Origin: Schistocerca nitens
Taxonomy: Eukaryota; Arthropoda; Insecta; Orthoptera; Acrididae
Length of the DNA stretch: 64,000 nucleotides
Reading direction: 5' to 3'
Assembly: GCF_023898315.1 (NCBI RefSeq)
Contig: NC_064614.1
Span: 703,810,720-703,874,719, forward strand
The notes under the pieces were generated by a model. The model was not told where the DNA came from. It did no database searches and saw nothing but the letters and a program-made list of their open reading frames with translations. A program made the translations under genes and the position numbers. Below, in pieces: positions 47,872 through 59,289 of this stretch. How positions within the stretch are numbered: position 1 is the first letter of the stretch; the number at the start of each line of letters is the position of its first letter.

Positions 47872-48270
47872 TCAAATCACAGTGTATTTACAGTTATACA
47901 ACATGCAAAAATGGTGATACACATAAAGGTAAATACTGTCACAAAGTTTCTGGCACATTTTGCAAATGTTCAATATTCTCGCCTTTGGCCATCTGCCCAC
48001 ATCAAAACGGTAATGAAGTTCTGCCCAAGCAGCAGTGATGCGTTTCTGCAGTTCTTGCAGCATTGTTGGCGTTAGCAGTACATAAATGCTATCCATAACA
48101 TAGCCCCACAGGACGAATTCTCGTGGTTTGAGATCTGGCAACAGAGGCTTATCAAATACACCGGCAAGCCCTATTCAACAGTGTCGCAGTTCTCTGTTGA
48201 GAAAAGTGTAAAAAATTGTGCTCCCATGAGGTGGAGCCACACAGTCTTGGAAGATGAAATTCGAGGAATT
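47872..48270 (-). pseudogene. IS630-Tc1-mariner transposase C-terminal fragment
   Basis: Read on the minus strand, a block with APPHGS is followed by FLNRELRH, then LPDLKPREFVLWGYVMDSIYV and LQELQKRITAAWAELHYRFDVGR. This is the order seen in ITm-superfamily transposases found in insects: Asp-containing DGAPPH, then the PDL.P.DFFLWGYV block, then the C-terminal helix. The block spans frame changes near 48180, and the third acidic residue position reads KPRE. Upstream of 48270 the frame is lost. It is the C-terminal third of a dead element with no terminal repeats seen. Confidence 0.7.
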
Positions 48271-48637
48271 AGGCATCAATTGTGGCAAAAATCACAACTG
48301 CAATGTATCCAGGTACATGCAACCTGTCACCGTCTATGTGATGAAGAAAATGGGACCATACAACTTTGTCTTGGATATGGCCCAGAAAAGGTGTGTAGGA
48401 GATCTGGCATAATGCAGACTGTGTCAGGAATGGCAAAACCACTCTTCTGCCAGTGGAGTTATTTACAGATATTACAAATTCGTTTTTAAGAGTTTCAAAT
48501 AGTATTGTGTTCACAATACATTCATTTCTATGTTTAGATATAACATTTTACACAGTCTTGAAACTGATCATACATAACAAAGACACAAAAAATGACATCC
48601 ATGAAGAGAATAACTATTCCACATTCTTCATAATGCC

Positions 48638-48868
48638 CATTGTATCTAACTTTAACCTATCCATTTCCCTTTTTAAATTTTCTAACCTACCTACCTGATT
48701 AAGTGATCTGACATTCCACACTCCAATCCGTAGAATGCCAGTTTTGTTTCTCCTGATAATGACGTCCTCCTGAGTAGTCCCCACTCAGAGATCCGAAAGA
48801 GGGACTGTTTTACCTCCGGAATATTTTACCCAAGAGGACGCCATCGTTATTTAACCACACAATAATGA
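48638..48868 (-). repeat. RTE-like LINE 5' fragment
   Basis: This is a diverged match of about 230 bp to 41610-41840, the 5' end of the RTE-like LINE and the start of its endonuclease. It has the same minus-strand orientation and includes the CCAAGAGGACGCCAT block. No 3' end of this LINE follows nearby. Confidence 0.85.
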
Positions 48869-49239
48869 TTTTCCTCCATTTTATCAGACTTCATTTCTGA
48901 GTACCACTTTATATAAAACTGGGAATAATACAATGAAATAAATATGCTCTCAATCACGATTCGTGTATTTACAAATAATTCTTAGCCATGAAAAACATAC
49001 ATCTTATTCCAATAACATAGAGATATTTCCAAAGATAATGCCTACTTTTCACTCAGAGGTGTACATATGAATAAGTTGAACAGAAGAACAAGTATGTTGC
49101 TTGACATTTGTCATAAAAGGAAAAGAATTCTGACTTATTACTCGCTTAATGTGCAACATACAGCACAGATGCCGCCACTGCCTGCAGGAGTCATGAATTT
49201 ACAGATGCAAGATACAGCATGAAGGACTATCAATGATGA

Positions 49240-51035
49240 GTTGTAGGTAGCAGATATGTTTAACAAGCATTTCTCAATTTTGGTAGAAAATATAGGGATG
49301 AACAGTTCAAGAGAAAAATCAAAAAAGTGTGTTGAACAAGCAACTTACATAAAGTTAAATCATATGGATGTTTCACCCAATTCAAATGACAGCTCATGGG
49401 ATTTGATGCTATTTCCAGTAGAGTACTAAATGCTTGTTCCTATGTAATAAACACCACTTTTACTGAAATACGAAATGCATCACTAAATCAAGGCATATTT
49501 CCTGAGAGACTGAAATATGCTATTGTTGATCCCTCCATAAGAAAGGTACTAGGAGACATATCAATAACTACCAACCTGTTTCAGTGCTGCAATTATTTTC
49601 CAAAATTTTTAAGCAGGTCATATTAGGATAGTATCTCAACCAAGAAAAAATAATATCCAGAAGAGCTGCTCGACTCAGATTGCCATTCATACATCCACTC
49701 ACAAAATTTTATAAGCAACAAACAACAAAATAGCACCAGTTGTTATTTTTTACGACCTATCTAAGGTGTCTGACAATGTGAATCACAATATTCCATTGAC
49801 AAACTGAGGTTTTATAGAATCTATGGTGTAGTAAACCAATGGATAATGTCATATCTAGCTAAAAGACTGCAGACAGTTATACATAATAATACAACCGAAT
49901 TAAGCAGGGGAGATTCTTCTGAGTGGGGAGAAATAACTTACGGGATTCCACAAGCCTCAGTATTAGGTCCACCGTTGTTTCTTATTTATATAATGACCTT
50001 CTATCTAATAAGAAACAAGCGGGATCAATTATTTTGGGGATTTTTTTAGCTTTGTAATTAATCCAAACATGTATGTAGCAACAGAATAAATAGTAAATAA
50101 TGTTCTTAAAAACACTATTCAATGGTTTTCTGTGAATGATATCAGTTTTAATTTCAAAATGACACAACATATTCAGTTCTGCGTGTCTAGAGGTACCACA
50201 CCAATGATAAATTTAACACATGGTGAGGAAATAATAACTAGAAGGGAAATGTCAAAATGTTAGGTGTTCATATTGATGAGACTTTAAACTGGAAAAACAC
50301 ATTTTGAAAATCCTAAAACAACTTAGTTCAGCTACATTTGCACTTTGAATTATTGCAGACCTTGTGCAGAGTCAAATCAGTACCAGTAAGTTGACATATT
50401 TTGGGTATTTTCATTCAGTAATGCCATACAGATAACTATCTGGGGTTAACATAACTTTAAGAAATAAAGTGATCACTGCTGAAAAACGTGCTGCAATAAT
50501 AATATGTGGTGCTCATCTATGATTATCTGATAGACATCTGTTTAAGGAGTTAGGCATTTCAAGTCTATTTATTTCCTCATGAAGTTTGTTGTAAATAATC
50601 AACTTCAGTTCAAAAGGAACCATGATGTACATAATTAAAATACGAGATGAAAAATGGCATTCATTACTCCACATTAAGATTGTCTCTAGCACAAAAAGGG
50701 GTGAACAGTGCTCCACTAAGATATTTGATCAATTACCCAGTGATATGGAAAGCCTGATAAACAGCAAACCTAAATTTGAAAACAAACTAAAATAGTCTTT
50801 GCTTGACAACCTTTTCTATTTTGCAGAAGATTTTCTACTTTTGTAATTTGTAAAAGACGATGGATGGGAATTACTAACTTACAACAGCGCTAAGAGATTG
50901 CAGATTATCAGCAAGTGGGTATATTTGCATATGAATGCTTAATGCGAAAGTAAAATGAATGATTCCACATCATTATGATTAATTGTACAAATGAACCATG
51001 GAACATGAAAAAAGCTGACTAACTAACTAACGAAA
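49240..51035 (+). pseudogene. Jockey/CR1-like LINE reverse transcriptase relic
   Basis: This is a decayed non-LTR reverse transcriptase. In order there is an upstream region with VADMFNKHF near 49250, GFDAISSRVL near 49397 (the 'DGIS' motif region), FPERLKYAIVDP, a broken region with YDLSK and NVNHNI near 49750-49790, WIMSYLAKR near 49840, and GIPQASVLGPPLFLIYI near 49940-49990 (canonical GVPQGSVLGPLLFLIYI). The catalytic FADD motif is lost after this point. Many stops interrupt downstream segments, and a TAAC-type tail at 51020-51035 may mark the 3' end. It differs from the RTE-like LINE and is much older. Confidence 0.8.
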
Positions 51036-51905
51036 AATATATCAAGAATCTGCCATAAAACTAAATTTTCATTTAATTTTGCCATATCTACCAAATATTT
51101 TGTTTTTGTGGTCAATACAGCTGGCGAAATAACTATAAAATTATGAATAATTCCTTAGTTCTAAACGTTTTACAAAAATAAAAATCATTAAATAATAATC
51201 AGTGCCTACTCTTAACTATTTACTTGCATTGTACATTAACCAGTACGATTTACATATTGCACACAAATTATAAAATAATAGTTATTGAGAGAAGATCAGC
51301 TATTTTTGGAAATTTCTTACTGATTCCAAGAAGAAGAGGAATGACAAAGCCAAAACTATTTGTACCCTTTTTCACTGTTTCTATTATTCTTTCAACTGTT
51401 CAACTTCACAACAAATGAAACAGACTGTATTTTGCATTTCATAAAGATTTTTTTCTCCCTGTGTACATATACACAAATTCTGTTTAAATTTCTTAGCCAG
51501 TGTCTTATGATTACTAATATGCACAAATGTAAGTGCGCATCCATTGTGTTAGTGGTATCTATTGCTTAACAATTCAATCAGTTCAACATCTGGACACCAT
51601 AAGGCACTTCCATCCACATTATGAAATCATAACTGCAGAAAGAACCAGGGAAAAGAAGAATACACAATTATTTTGAGTATTTGTCGTGTCAACAATTTTA
51701 TATATGAAATAACCACAAACTTACCTTCTGTATCCTTAATACACTTATACACAGAATTTCATGGTTGATCAACATTTAATACATACACAGTTAGTAATTA
51801 CAGTGTTCACCCTAACCTTGACCTATAACCCTGCTTTGTGTAGATAATTCTTCACCATCTTAGTACCATTTGGCACTGAGGGTTGTGGTGCCATTGCACA
51901 ATGTG
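51036..51905. other. AT-rich stretch, no gene recognised
   Basis: No coding motif or repeat family was recognised in this AT-rich spacer. Confidence 0.5.
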
Positions 51906-51913
51906 TCATTGAG

Positions 51914-52109
51914 AAATTTGGAAAATTTGTAATTTTGTGGTAAGGTCTTATGGGACCAAACTGCAGAGGTCATCAGTCCCTTTACTTAATCTAACTTAAA
52001 CTAACTTACACTAAGGACAACACACACACACACACACCCATGCCCAAGGGAGGACTCGATTCTCTGACAGGACACCTCAGACCGAACGGCTACCCCACGC
52101 GGCGGTCCC
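51914..52109 (-). repeat. SINE-like repeat related to family 1
   Basis: Read on the minus strand it has a tRNA-like head with GAATCGAGTCCTCCC, then TTAGTGTAAGTTAGTTTAAG and GACTGATGACCTCTGCAG. An AC microsatellite lies at about 52018-52037. An 8-bp direct repeat TCATTGAG flanks it at 51906-51913 and 52110-52117. Confidence 0.7.
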
Positions 52110-52373
52110 TCATTGAGGGTCGGAATATTGTCAGCATTATTTCCTGACACTTGTACATAGTAATTTGTCCACTTCAATCATAATGCAAGTTAAACATAAT
52201 GACTGACGGGAGCCCCCAACTTAGATGGAGCTAAATAAAAAAGTAAACTAAATTATGACAGAGGCTGCTGGACAAAGTTTAAACAGCAAGAATATGATTA
52301 AAAACTGCAAATGCCTGCAAATGTTTTATATAATTATGTTTCAGCCTTGCAACATCTAAAAATCCTGTTGAAA

Positions 52374-52575
52374 TGCCAGCTGGAGTGGCCGAGCGGTTTT
52401 AGGCGCTACAGTCTATAACCACGCGACCGCTACGGTCGCAGGTTCGAATTCTGTCTCAGGCATGGATGTGTGTGATGTCCTTAGGTTGGTTAGGTTTAAG
52501 TAGTTCTAAGTTCTAGGGGCTGATGACCTCAGAAATTAAGTTCCATAGTGCTCAGAGCCATTTGAATCATTTGAA
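52374..52575 (+). repeat. tRNA-derived SINE, family 1
   Basis: The copy is full length, with GAGTGGCCGAGCGGTTTTAGG, GGTTCGAATTCTG and the tail GCTCAGAGCCATTTGAAT. A 10-bp direct repeat with one mismatch (CCTGTTGAAA / CCTCTTGAAA) flanks it at 52364-52373 and 52576-52585. Confidence 0.87.
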
Positions 52576-52585
52576 CCTCTTGAAA

Positions 52586-53157
52586 CTTCATGCCTAAATA
52601 TTTTAGAGGCAGTACGTCATGACTGGTTGAGGTTGTCTGGTGAGTCTTGCGGATAATCCCATACCTACATATTGTAGTCTTTATGGCAGTACTGATAAGC
52701 TAACACTGTTTTCATGGAGGCAGCTCCATATGATTAAAAGACGTATAAATTTCTATCTTTTGTGTAATACTGTTACTTAATCAGTTTTCCACGATAAAAG
52801 GATCATGAGATCTTGGGATTGGTATAGGCTCACCTTTTTTACAGGAAAGGCCCACAGTGGCACCTTAAATTATTTGAAGAAAACTTGACAAAAATAACGC
52901 AGAAAGTGTTCGTTTCTGGATCCATTTCTATTCCTTGGCACAGGGTGGATTTTCGATCTGTATGGAAAATCAAACTATGTACAGATAATGGTGAAATAAA
53001 GGAAAAAATATTTATGGAACTTTTCCGTAGCCAGCTAATAGCAAGTCAGAAAAACGTAAAATTAACTACTAGTAATTCATAGATTAAATCATCACATTAT
53101 GAACACTTTATAGTTCTTTTTAGTCCAAACATTTGGTCTCAAATTATTGAATAATTT
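52586..53157. other. No gene recognised
   Basis: This spacer after the SINE has only short open frames, and no motif was identified. Confidence 0.5.
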
Positions 53158-53262
53158 TAGTGCTGAACCAAACAAATGAGAGTCATGCATTTGACATATG
53201 TACTGTCCCTTCTTAGTGCTGAACCAGACAAATGAGAGTCATGCATTTGACATATGTACTGT
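53158..53262 (+). repeat. 56-bp tandem duplication
   Basis: A 49-bp block starting TAGTGCTGAACCA lies at 53158-53206 and again at 53214-53262 with one difference, a period of 56 bp. Confidence 0.85.
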
Positions 53263-54736
53263 AACCTCCCCCCCTCACTTATCGACCTTAATGACAGTGA
53301 AAAATTAAACCGCATGTACCTAATGGAAATCTGGGAAAAGCAATCGTCACTAAAATTAATCTGTTGGTAAAGATGGAGGAGAGGATTACATCTAAATGAA
53401 AGGAAAAATGCAAATGAAACAGGTGGAAATTAATTTCGAAAAGGGGTAAAGTTAATAAAGAAAGTAAATGTGTGGTCGTTACATTAACAATTAACTGACG
53501 TTAAACAGATATTTGAGATTTGGGGAAAATTACGGTCGCCAGTCCTATGGACAACTACTATAATAACTGAAAAAGAAAGGTTATTGGACATTTAATTAGA
53601 ATCAAAAGCGTGGCAAGTGAAGGTTGACACGTGTTGTGTGAAAACTGAATGTTTGTCAGAAGTAATAAATTTCGCTACACTCTGACTTAATTTAGCAAAA
53701 GAATTAATAAAACTGGAAAATTGAAAGTTAATTTAGTGACTGAAATTAATAGTGAGCTTTGTTTCTGAAGCACTACGAAATTCAGTAAAATAAGGTTAGT
53801 CTTGGGCTACCTCAACAATCATTACAAAAGCTACTTGAATCTACGCAATTTTGAAATAAGAGATTTAACTTTGAACTTGAATTAAATCATTCTTAACAAT
53901 TAACAATAGTAAAATTTAGTACATACCAAGCTGAGCTGGAGTCACAGGTAAGCTAAAATATGGTAACAAAACTTGCACTCTTAATTTGTGCTTGTGTAAT
54001 CTAAATATTGTAGCCAGCTATGAATACCTTAACTGAACTTTGAAATTAAAGCAGTGAAATCGAATGATATTACTTTAATGCTGGCGTTTGAATTTCAACG
54101 ACACTCGGGTTCATTCCGGAAAAGGAAGGGACCCTGCTTGGTAATGCAATTGGGACAATGAGCAACAAAAGTTCATGCTAAGTTGCTGTAATTTTGTGAG
54201 GCAAATTGAACAATTTTAAAAGCTGAGGTCTGCCATACAGTTCTAAAACTTTACGTGCTTCCAGTCTTCCTTGTTGGTTGATTGAAGGTTTGAAGTCGTT
54301 GATCGAGGAGGTGGCGACAGTCACGCATTGTCAGCCGTCACTGTTGCAGAAGCTGTATGTTGGTGCGCCTTCTTCTCGACACGGTCACCCGGCGAAACGG
54401 GCTATTGATGTGCGCCACCTAATGCTTGCTGTCCGCGACACCGTGTCAGAAACTAACATAGCAAGTCGAGCGCAGTTACATGCTGCCAAACCCCGAAAGC
54501 GCGGCAACTCGCAGGAGCGTCACACAACACACCTGCTCCACCACCCTACTCCAGGCAGACTTCGCTCTACCCGCGCTCCACGCAGCAAAGTTAACACTAC
54601 CGAAGATCCGAAACACTTTGGTTCTCCACACGACCTATCGATGTAATCGTTCAATAGCATAGTTTTCCCTAGGCAAGACCCAGCATAAAAATACAAATAG
54701 TATGTACAAAACAAACCAATTATACATCGACATAAA

Positions 54737-54740
<4 letters not shown>
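53263..54740. other. Unclassified stretch, possibly repeat-derived
   Basis: From CTCCCCCCCTCACTTATCG near 53265 the sequence is AT-rich, then becomes GC-rich at 54290-54640. An open frame at 54278-54646 has no recognisable domain. Lack of any gene motif and the abrupt GC shift suggest a transposon-derived stretch, but it was not classified. Confidence 0.3.

Positions 54741-54770
<30 letters not shown>
54741..54770. repeat. TA microsatellite
   Basis: A (TA)n run of about 30 bp lies immediately before the left end of the Tc1-like element. Tc1-family elements insert at TA. Confidence 0.9.
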
Positions 54771-54775
<5 letters not shown>

Positions 54776-55565
54776 TCCTGGAAATGGAAAAAAGAACACA
54801 TTCACACCGGCGTGTCAGACCCACCATACTTGCTCCGGACACTGCGAGAGGGCTGTACAAGCAATGATCACACGCACGGCACAGCGGACACACCAGGAAC
54901 CGCGGTGTCGGCCGTCGAATGGCGCCAGCTGCGCAGCATTTGTGCACCGCCGCCGTCAGTGTCAGCCAGTTTGCCGTGGCATACGGAGCTCCATCGCAGT
55001 CTTTAACACTGGTAGCATGCCGCGACAGCGTGGACGTGAACCGTATGTGCAGTTGACGGACTTTGAGCGAGGGCGTATAGTGGGCATGCGGGAGGCCGGG
55101 TGGACGTACCGCCGAATTGCTCAACACGTGGGGCGTGAGGTCTCCACAGTACATCGATGTTGTCGCCAGTGGTCGGCGGAAGGTGCACGTGCCCGTCGAC
55201 CTGGGACCGGACCGCAGCGACGCACGGATGCACGCCAAGACCGTAGGATCCTACGCAGTGCCGTAGGGGACCGCACCGCCACTTCCCAGCAAATTAGGGA
55301 CACTGTTGCTCCTGGGGTATCGGCGAGGACCATTCGCAACCGTCTCCATGAAGCTGGGCTACGGTCCCGCACACCGTTAGGCCGTCTTCCGCTCACGCCC
55401 CAACATCGTGCAGCCCGCCTCCAGTGGTGTCGCGACAGGCGTGAATGGAGGGACGAATGGAGACGTGTCGTCTTCAGCGATGAGAGTCGCTTCTGCCTTG
55501 GTGCCAATGATGGTCGTATGCGTGTTTGGCGCCGTGCAGGTGAGCGCCACAATCAGGACTGCTAA
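54771..55565 (+). mobile_element. GC-rich Tc1-like element, 3'-truncated
   Basis: The unit starts at the TA-rich run with CACTCCTGGAAATGGAAA, a terminal-repeat-like start. It carries a Tc1-like transposase and stops abruptly near 55565, where gypsy integrase sequence begins. No right terminal repeat is present. Its GC content is visibly higher than that of its neighbours. Confidence 0.75.
55017..55565 (+). pseudogene. Tc1-like transposase, N-terminal 182 codons
   Basis: The ATG at 55017 starts MPRQRGREPYVQLTDFERG. The DNA-binding region has two helix-turn-helix parts (GWTYRRIAQHVGREVSTVHR, then TATSQQIRDTVAPGVSARTI). The catalytic region begins with VVFSDESRF, which holds the first Asp, followed by RMRVWRRAGERHNQDC and a stop. 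The frame is intact to this point, but the second and third catalytic residues are missing, so the protein is about half length. Truncation coincides with the junction to the gypsy-like relic. Confidence 0.85.
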
Positions 55566-56900
55566 CTGTCGGCAGCAGGCAATTCTGTTTTTGCATGATT
55601 TATCTCACCCTGGGGTCTGTGATACGACAAGCCTGTTCAGGCAAGTTTTTGTGTGACCTAATACAGACAACGACTACAAAGCATTTGTGCACCGGTGAGT
55701 GGCCTCTCAACGAAATAAGATCACTCGCCATGTCAGTGGACCGCTTGGCACATTTACCCCTTCAAAACAACTTCATACACTTAGACATCATTTGATCTTT
55801 AATACCGTCTGCAGTGTGCACTTACTGCCTAACTGCCATCGAATGCTTCACTCATTGACCTGAAGTTTTTCCATGGTTGACATCACCGCTGAAACAGTTG
55901 CAGCCATATTATTTCGTGGTCGGGTTGCTCGTTTCGAAGTACGCCTTCATATAACTACTGATCAAGGAGGGCAATTTGGATCTTACCTACTTAAAGCACA
56001 CGCTGTCTTGTTAGACACGAAGCACATCTGAGCTACAGTAAATCACTCGACAGCAAACGGTTTAGTGGAACAGCCACACTGACAATAAAAAGTATCCCTT
56101 TGGTTCCATGAATCACAACGTTGGGTACAAACGTTGCCAATTGTCAAATGGTTCAAATGGCTCGGAGCACTATGGGACTTAACATCTATGGTCATCAGTC
56201 CCCTAGAACTTAGAACTACTTAAACCTAACTAACCTCAGGAAATCACACAACACCCAGACATCACGAGGCAGAGAAAATCCCTGACCCCGCCGGGAATCG
56301 AACCCAGGAACCCGGGCGTTGGAATGCCAATTGTCCTCCTGGGCCTCCAGACATCCATCAAGAAACATCTAAAAGCTACGGCAGCAGACCTCGTCTGTGG
56401 TCAACCAATTTGACATGCTAAACGATCTTATCGAGGCATTAGACTTTGTCCACAAACTGCGCTTGCAAATCAAACAGCTAGGTCTTGTTGCACCGAGACA
56501 TCAACAGACACGCACTGTTCTATGTTCACTGATTTTTAGAAATGTGACCAAGTTTTGTTTGACATGATGCTGTGCGCAAGCCTCTGCACCCACTATATAA
56601 TGGACTGTATCCAGTCCTCACCAGTGATGAGAAAACGCGAAGACTGATGTTATTTCCATTGTCCGCCTTAAACCCTCATTCTGCACTTTCTATGATGGTA
56701 TGAAAAAAACATTTGGTAGACCAACTACGGACATGACAGAATTGCCCACACTCTTCCACCAATCACGGGCAAATCGCAACGGACATCGAACATCAACCAT
56801 GATGAATCAACGGCACCCTAGCCAAAACCTGCCGTCACGCGATCTGGACGTGACGTCCGCTTCAACAGAAGATATCGTTAGCACTTAGAGGGAGTGGGGC
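55566..56900 (+). pseudogene. Ty3/gypsy integrase relic, interrupted by a SINE
   Basis: Visible order: FLHDLSHPGV near 55590-55620 (the His-His part of the zinc domain), a decayed core, ITTDQGGQFGS with Asp at 55970-55972, STANGLVEQPH with Glu at 56068-56070 (spacing about 33 residues, close to D-35-E), then past the SINE (56146-56324) a TAADLVCGQPI block and YNGLYPVL near 56591-56620 (a GPY/F-like motif). Stops and frame changes are frequent. Integrase inserts retroelement cDNA; this copy is inactive. A purine run at 56888-56907 may be a polypurine tract before a 3' LTR remnant (to about 57080). Confidence 0.75.
56146..56324 (-). repeat. SINE related to family 1 with 11-bp target duplication
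   Basis: On the minus strand the tail GAGCCATTTGAACCATTT and CTAAGTTCTAGGGGACTGATG match family 1. The head is different (GGTTCGATTCCCGGCGGGG) and truncated. The exact direct repeat TGCCAATTGTC flanks it at 56135-56145 and 56325-56335. It sits inside the gypsy integrase relic and so is younger. Confidence 0.88.
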
Positions 56901-57080
56901 AGGTGATGAAGTGACTGTGCACTGTAGAGTCAAACTTGATTGAGACGCTAAGTGTTCACGCTCCACAACATGACTGCTGACACATGTTTATTCTTTGTTT
57001 TATATAATTACTCCTTGGCTTTGTCTTTCGATTTTTTTCTGAGCTGAGTGTGTCATTGTACGTTATATTATTAAACGTTG

Positions 57081-57418
57081 CCAATAATGTGAACATCTTG
57101 AAACTGCATCACTATCTTAGTGTTGCCTTTGGAGTAATCCTGTGACACAAGCAACAGCTTGCGGGAGTCATGGCGTTCTTTCTATTCTCGTGACTGTCAG
57201 CTGGCTTTTATGGTATTAAACATTCCCACACCAGCTTCAGCCTCAGTTTTTTTTTTTTCTTATCGGGAGGTCTCATGACTGCTAGCTGGCTTTTATGATA
57301 CTGACCATTCCTACACCATCCTCAACGTCAGTGCGTTTTTTTCTGATTGGGAGCTAAGTAAGTTTGTGTTAGTTCTAATGCCGATATTTCTGAAGTCGTT
57401 GGCTTACTAGGACGGTCG
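57081..57418. other. No gene recognised
   Basis: This short spacer contains two diverged copies of a block with GACTG-CAGCTGGCTTTTATG near 57192 and 57275, followed by T-rich runs. No gene was found. Confidence 0.5.
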
Positions 57419-57830
57419 TTGCTGGAAGCAGTTGTGCCCCTTTTTAAACCAATTTTTACTTTCAGGTATTTAGCATCTGATTGTGGATTTGTTGATTTAA
57501 GCCACGATTTCAGACTTAGCAAGAGTACTGTTTTCACCATAACAAGGCCAGTTTCTTCTGCTATATGGGGCAAAGTGACCAATTTATGTTTATGGGAACC
57601 TACAGCGGAAGAATGGAAAAACATTCCAGAAACGTTTGACAAGCGCCCCCAGTTCCCAAACTGTGTAGTTGCTGTCAATGGAAAGCACGTAAGAATCAAA
57701 CTGTCGCGGATCGTTGTGTTACAATTACAAGAAATATTTTTCCATTGTGTTACCTGCTGCCTATGATGGAGCTATAGATCAGATTGCTGTGCCAGTAAAT
57801 CTTGCAGATTTATGTGCCAAGGTGATTGAT
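57419..57830 (+). pseudogene. PIF/Harbinger transposase fragment
   Basis: The open frame from 57419 carries FRLSKSTVFTITRPVSSAIWGKV, PTAEEWKNIPETFDKRPQFPNCVVAVNGKHVRIK, and in another frame CYNYKKYFSIVLPAAYDGAI. This is the order of the DDE domain of PIF/Harbinger transposases, with the GAIDGKHV motif read here as VAVNGKHV, so the first catalytic Asp is Asn. The next expected Asp region is present only in the shifted frame. It could be a relic or a fragment of a domesticated HARBI1-like gene; with a frameshift near 57710 the relic reading is preferred. Confidence 0.78.
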
Positions 57831-59289
57831 TAGTAGCCAGCAGCACCTGTAATTGCTTCTACACAAGAGAGGGCGCCCCTAGTATATCCATTTCTCCCTC
57901 GACATGGGCAGTGTAAGTCGTGAATTGCCCTATATAGCCCATGGCGCAATTAACGTGTTGATGTTTCATCTGGTTTTTGGCGGGAAGCACACACCAGCGT
58001 CTTGTGGTCAGCTACCAGCATAAAATGTTGACCTTGGAGCATACGACTGAATTTTTTGATGGAAGCTGTGTAGGTTATTTAAATGACCCACACATTTAAA
58101 CAAATTTCGCGTAGTCGCCGTGTGACGATGATATCTTAGGGAGGTATGATCATATCAGAGTAAAAGGACAAAAAATTGAAAGCTAACCTATCAATTATTT
58201 TATGTACTTTTTTCTTATCGATCAAGATATCTGTCCGTCATTTGTGCTGGTGCGATAAAGACGTATGTAATTGCGCTCTCCTAGTATTTTGTTAATTAAA
58301 AGCTATAATATGCGTAATTCGCAAGTTCTCCTTCTCCTACCGAGCTACGTCCTAATCTCGACTCTCCGAAGCGACGAGGACTTGCATTTTTAAATGGACC
58401 TTGCCCATGAAGAAGACAACACGCAGAGAGAATAGCCGCCGCAGCGACACCAGCATTGCTGTACATTGTTGGGGAGACAAGGCAAATATCAAGCCATATA
58501 CCAAAACTCAAAGGAATTAATCTTCAAGCAATGTTCCAGAACTGCCACAAAATTTCTCAACGGACACACATCCATAACTGCGTGCGTTTCTGGGCTTACA
58601 ATTTCTGGTGCGACTGAACATGCTTTAGCATAATTACTTCAGCTCTGAGCAGATAACATTATCTCTCTCCCCAACCACTATATCTAGCTACCTGTACTAG
58701 GACGTCCCCATCGGGCGAGAGTTAGCACATTTAAAATAATTATATAATTTTACAAAGTTTCTATTATACTAATTGTTGCCTTTGTTTCGTGAATGGGACA
58801 CTATATTATCACAACGAGGATGGAAATCAAACGGTGTACTAAAAATTAAACATAATCAGTTGGAGAATTAATTCCGGAAGAAGCAAAAAGGCCAACGAAA
58901 AGGTAGGAAAATTCATGATCCATTGCATGACTGCACTGAGTAGAGTCTCTTCCAATAGTGATCGTAGTACCTTTCTTAATCCAATTCCCAAATTGAAGCA
59001 TTTTCGTAGAATACGTATACATTTGGGCAGAAAATTAATTTTAGACTGAGAGATGTGTGCATACAATTAAGCTATGGCGACAATGTATTTTGATAATGTC
59101 AGTGAGGCACCACTGAATAGGTTTTGTATGGTATCTTCACTATTACAAACAGAATATATCATTTTCAAAAAGTATTCATTAATTTTGTCATTTCGTAAAA
59201 TTATCAAAAAATGAATACACAAGGTAGGCAAATTGTTGCCAGTCCATTGCCAGACAGCCAGGCACAAGATATGGCCAACATGAACGTGA
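57831..59289. other. No gene recognised
   Basis: This 1.4 kb stretch has no recognisable coding motif. Minus-strand open frames at 58839-59066 and 59067-59318 have no family features. Confidence 0.5.

Noticed and set aside
54278..54646. 122-codon open frame
   Set aside because: No domain, biased composition and no supporting context; may be transposon-derived.
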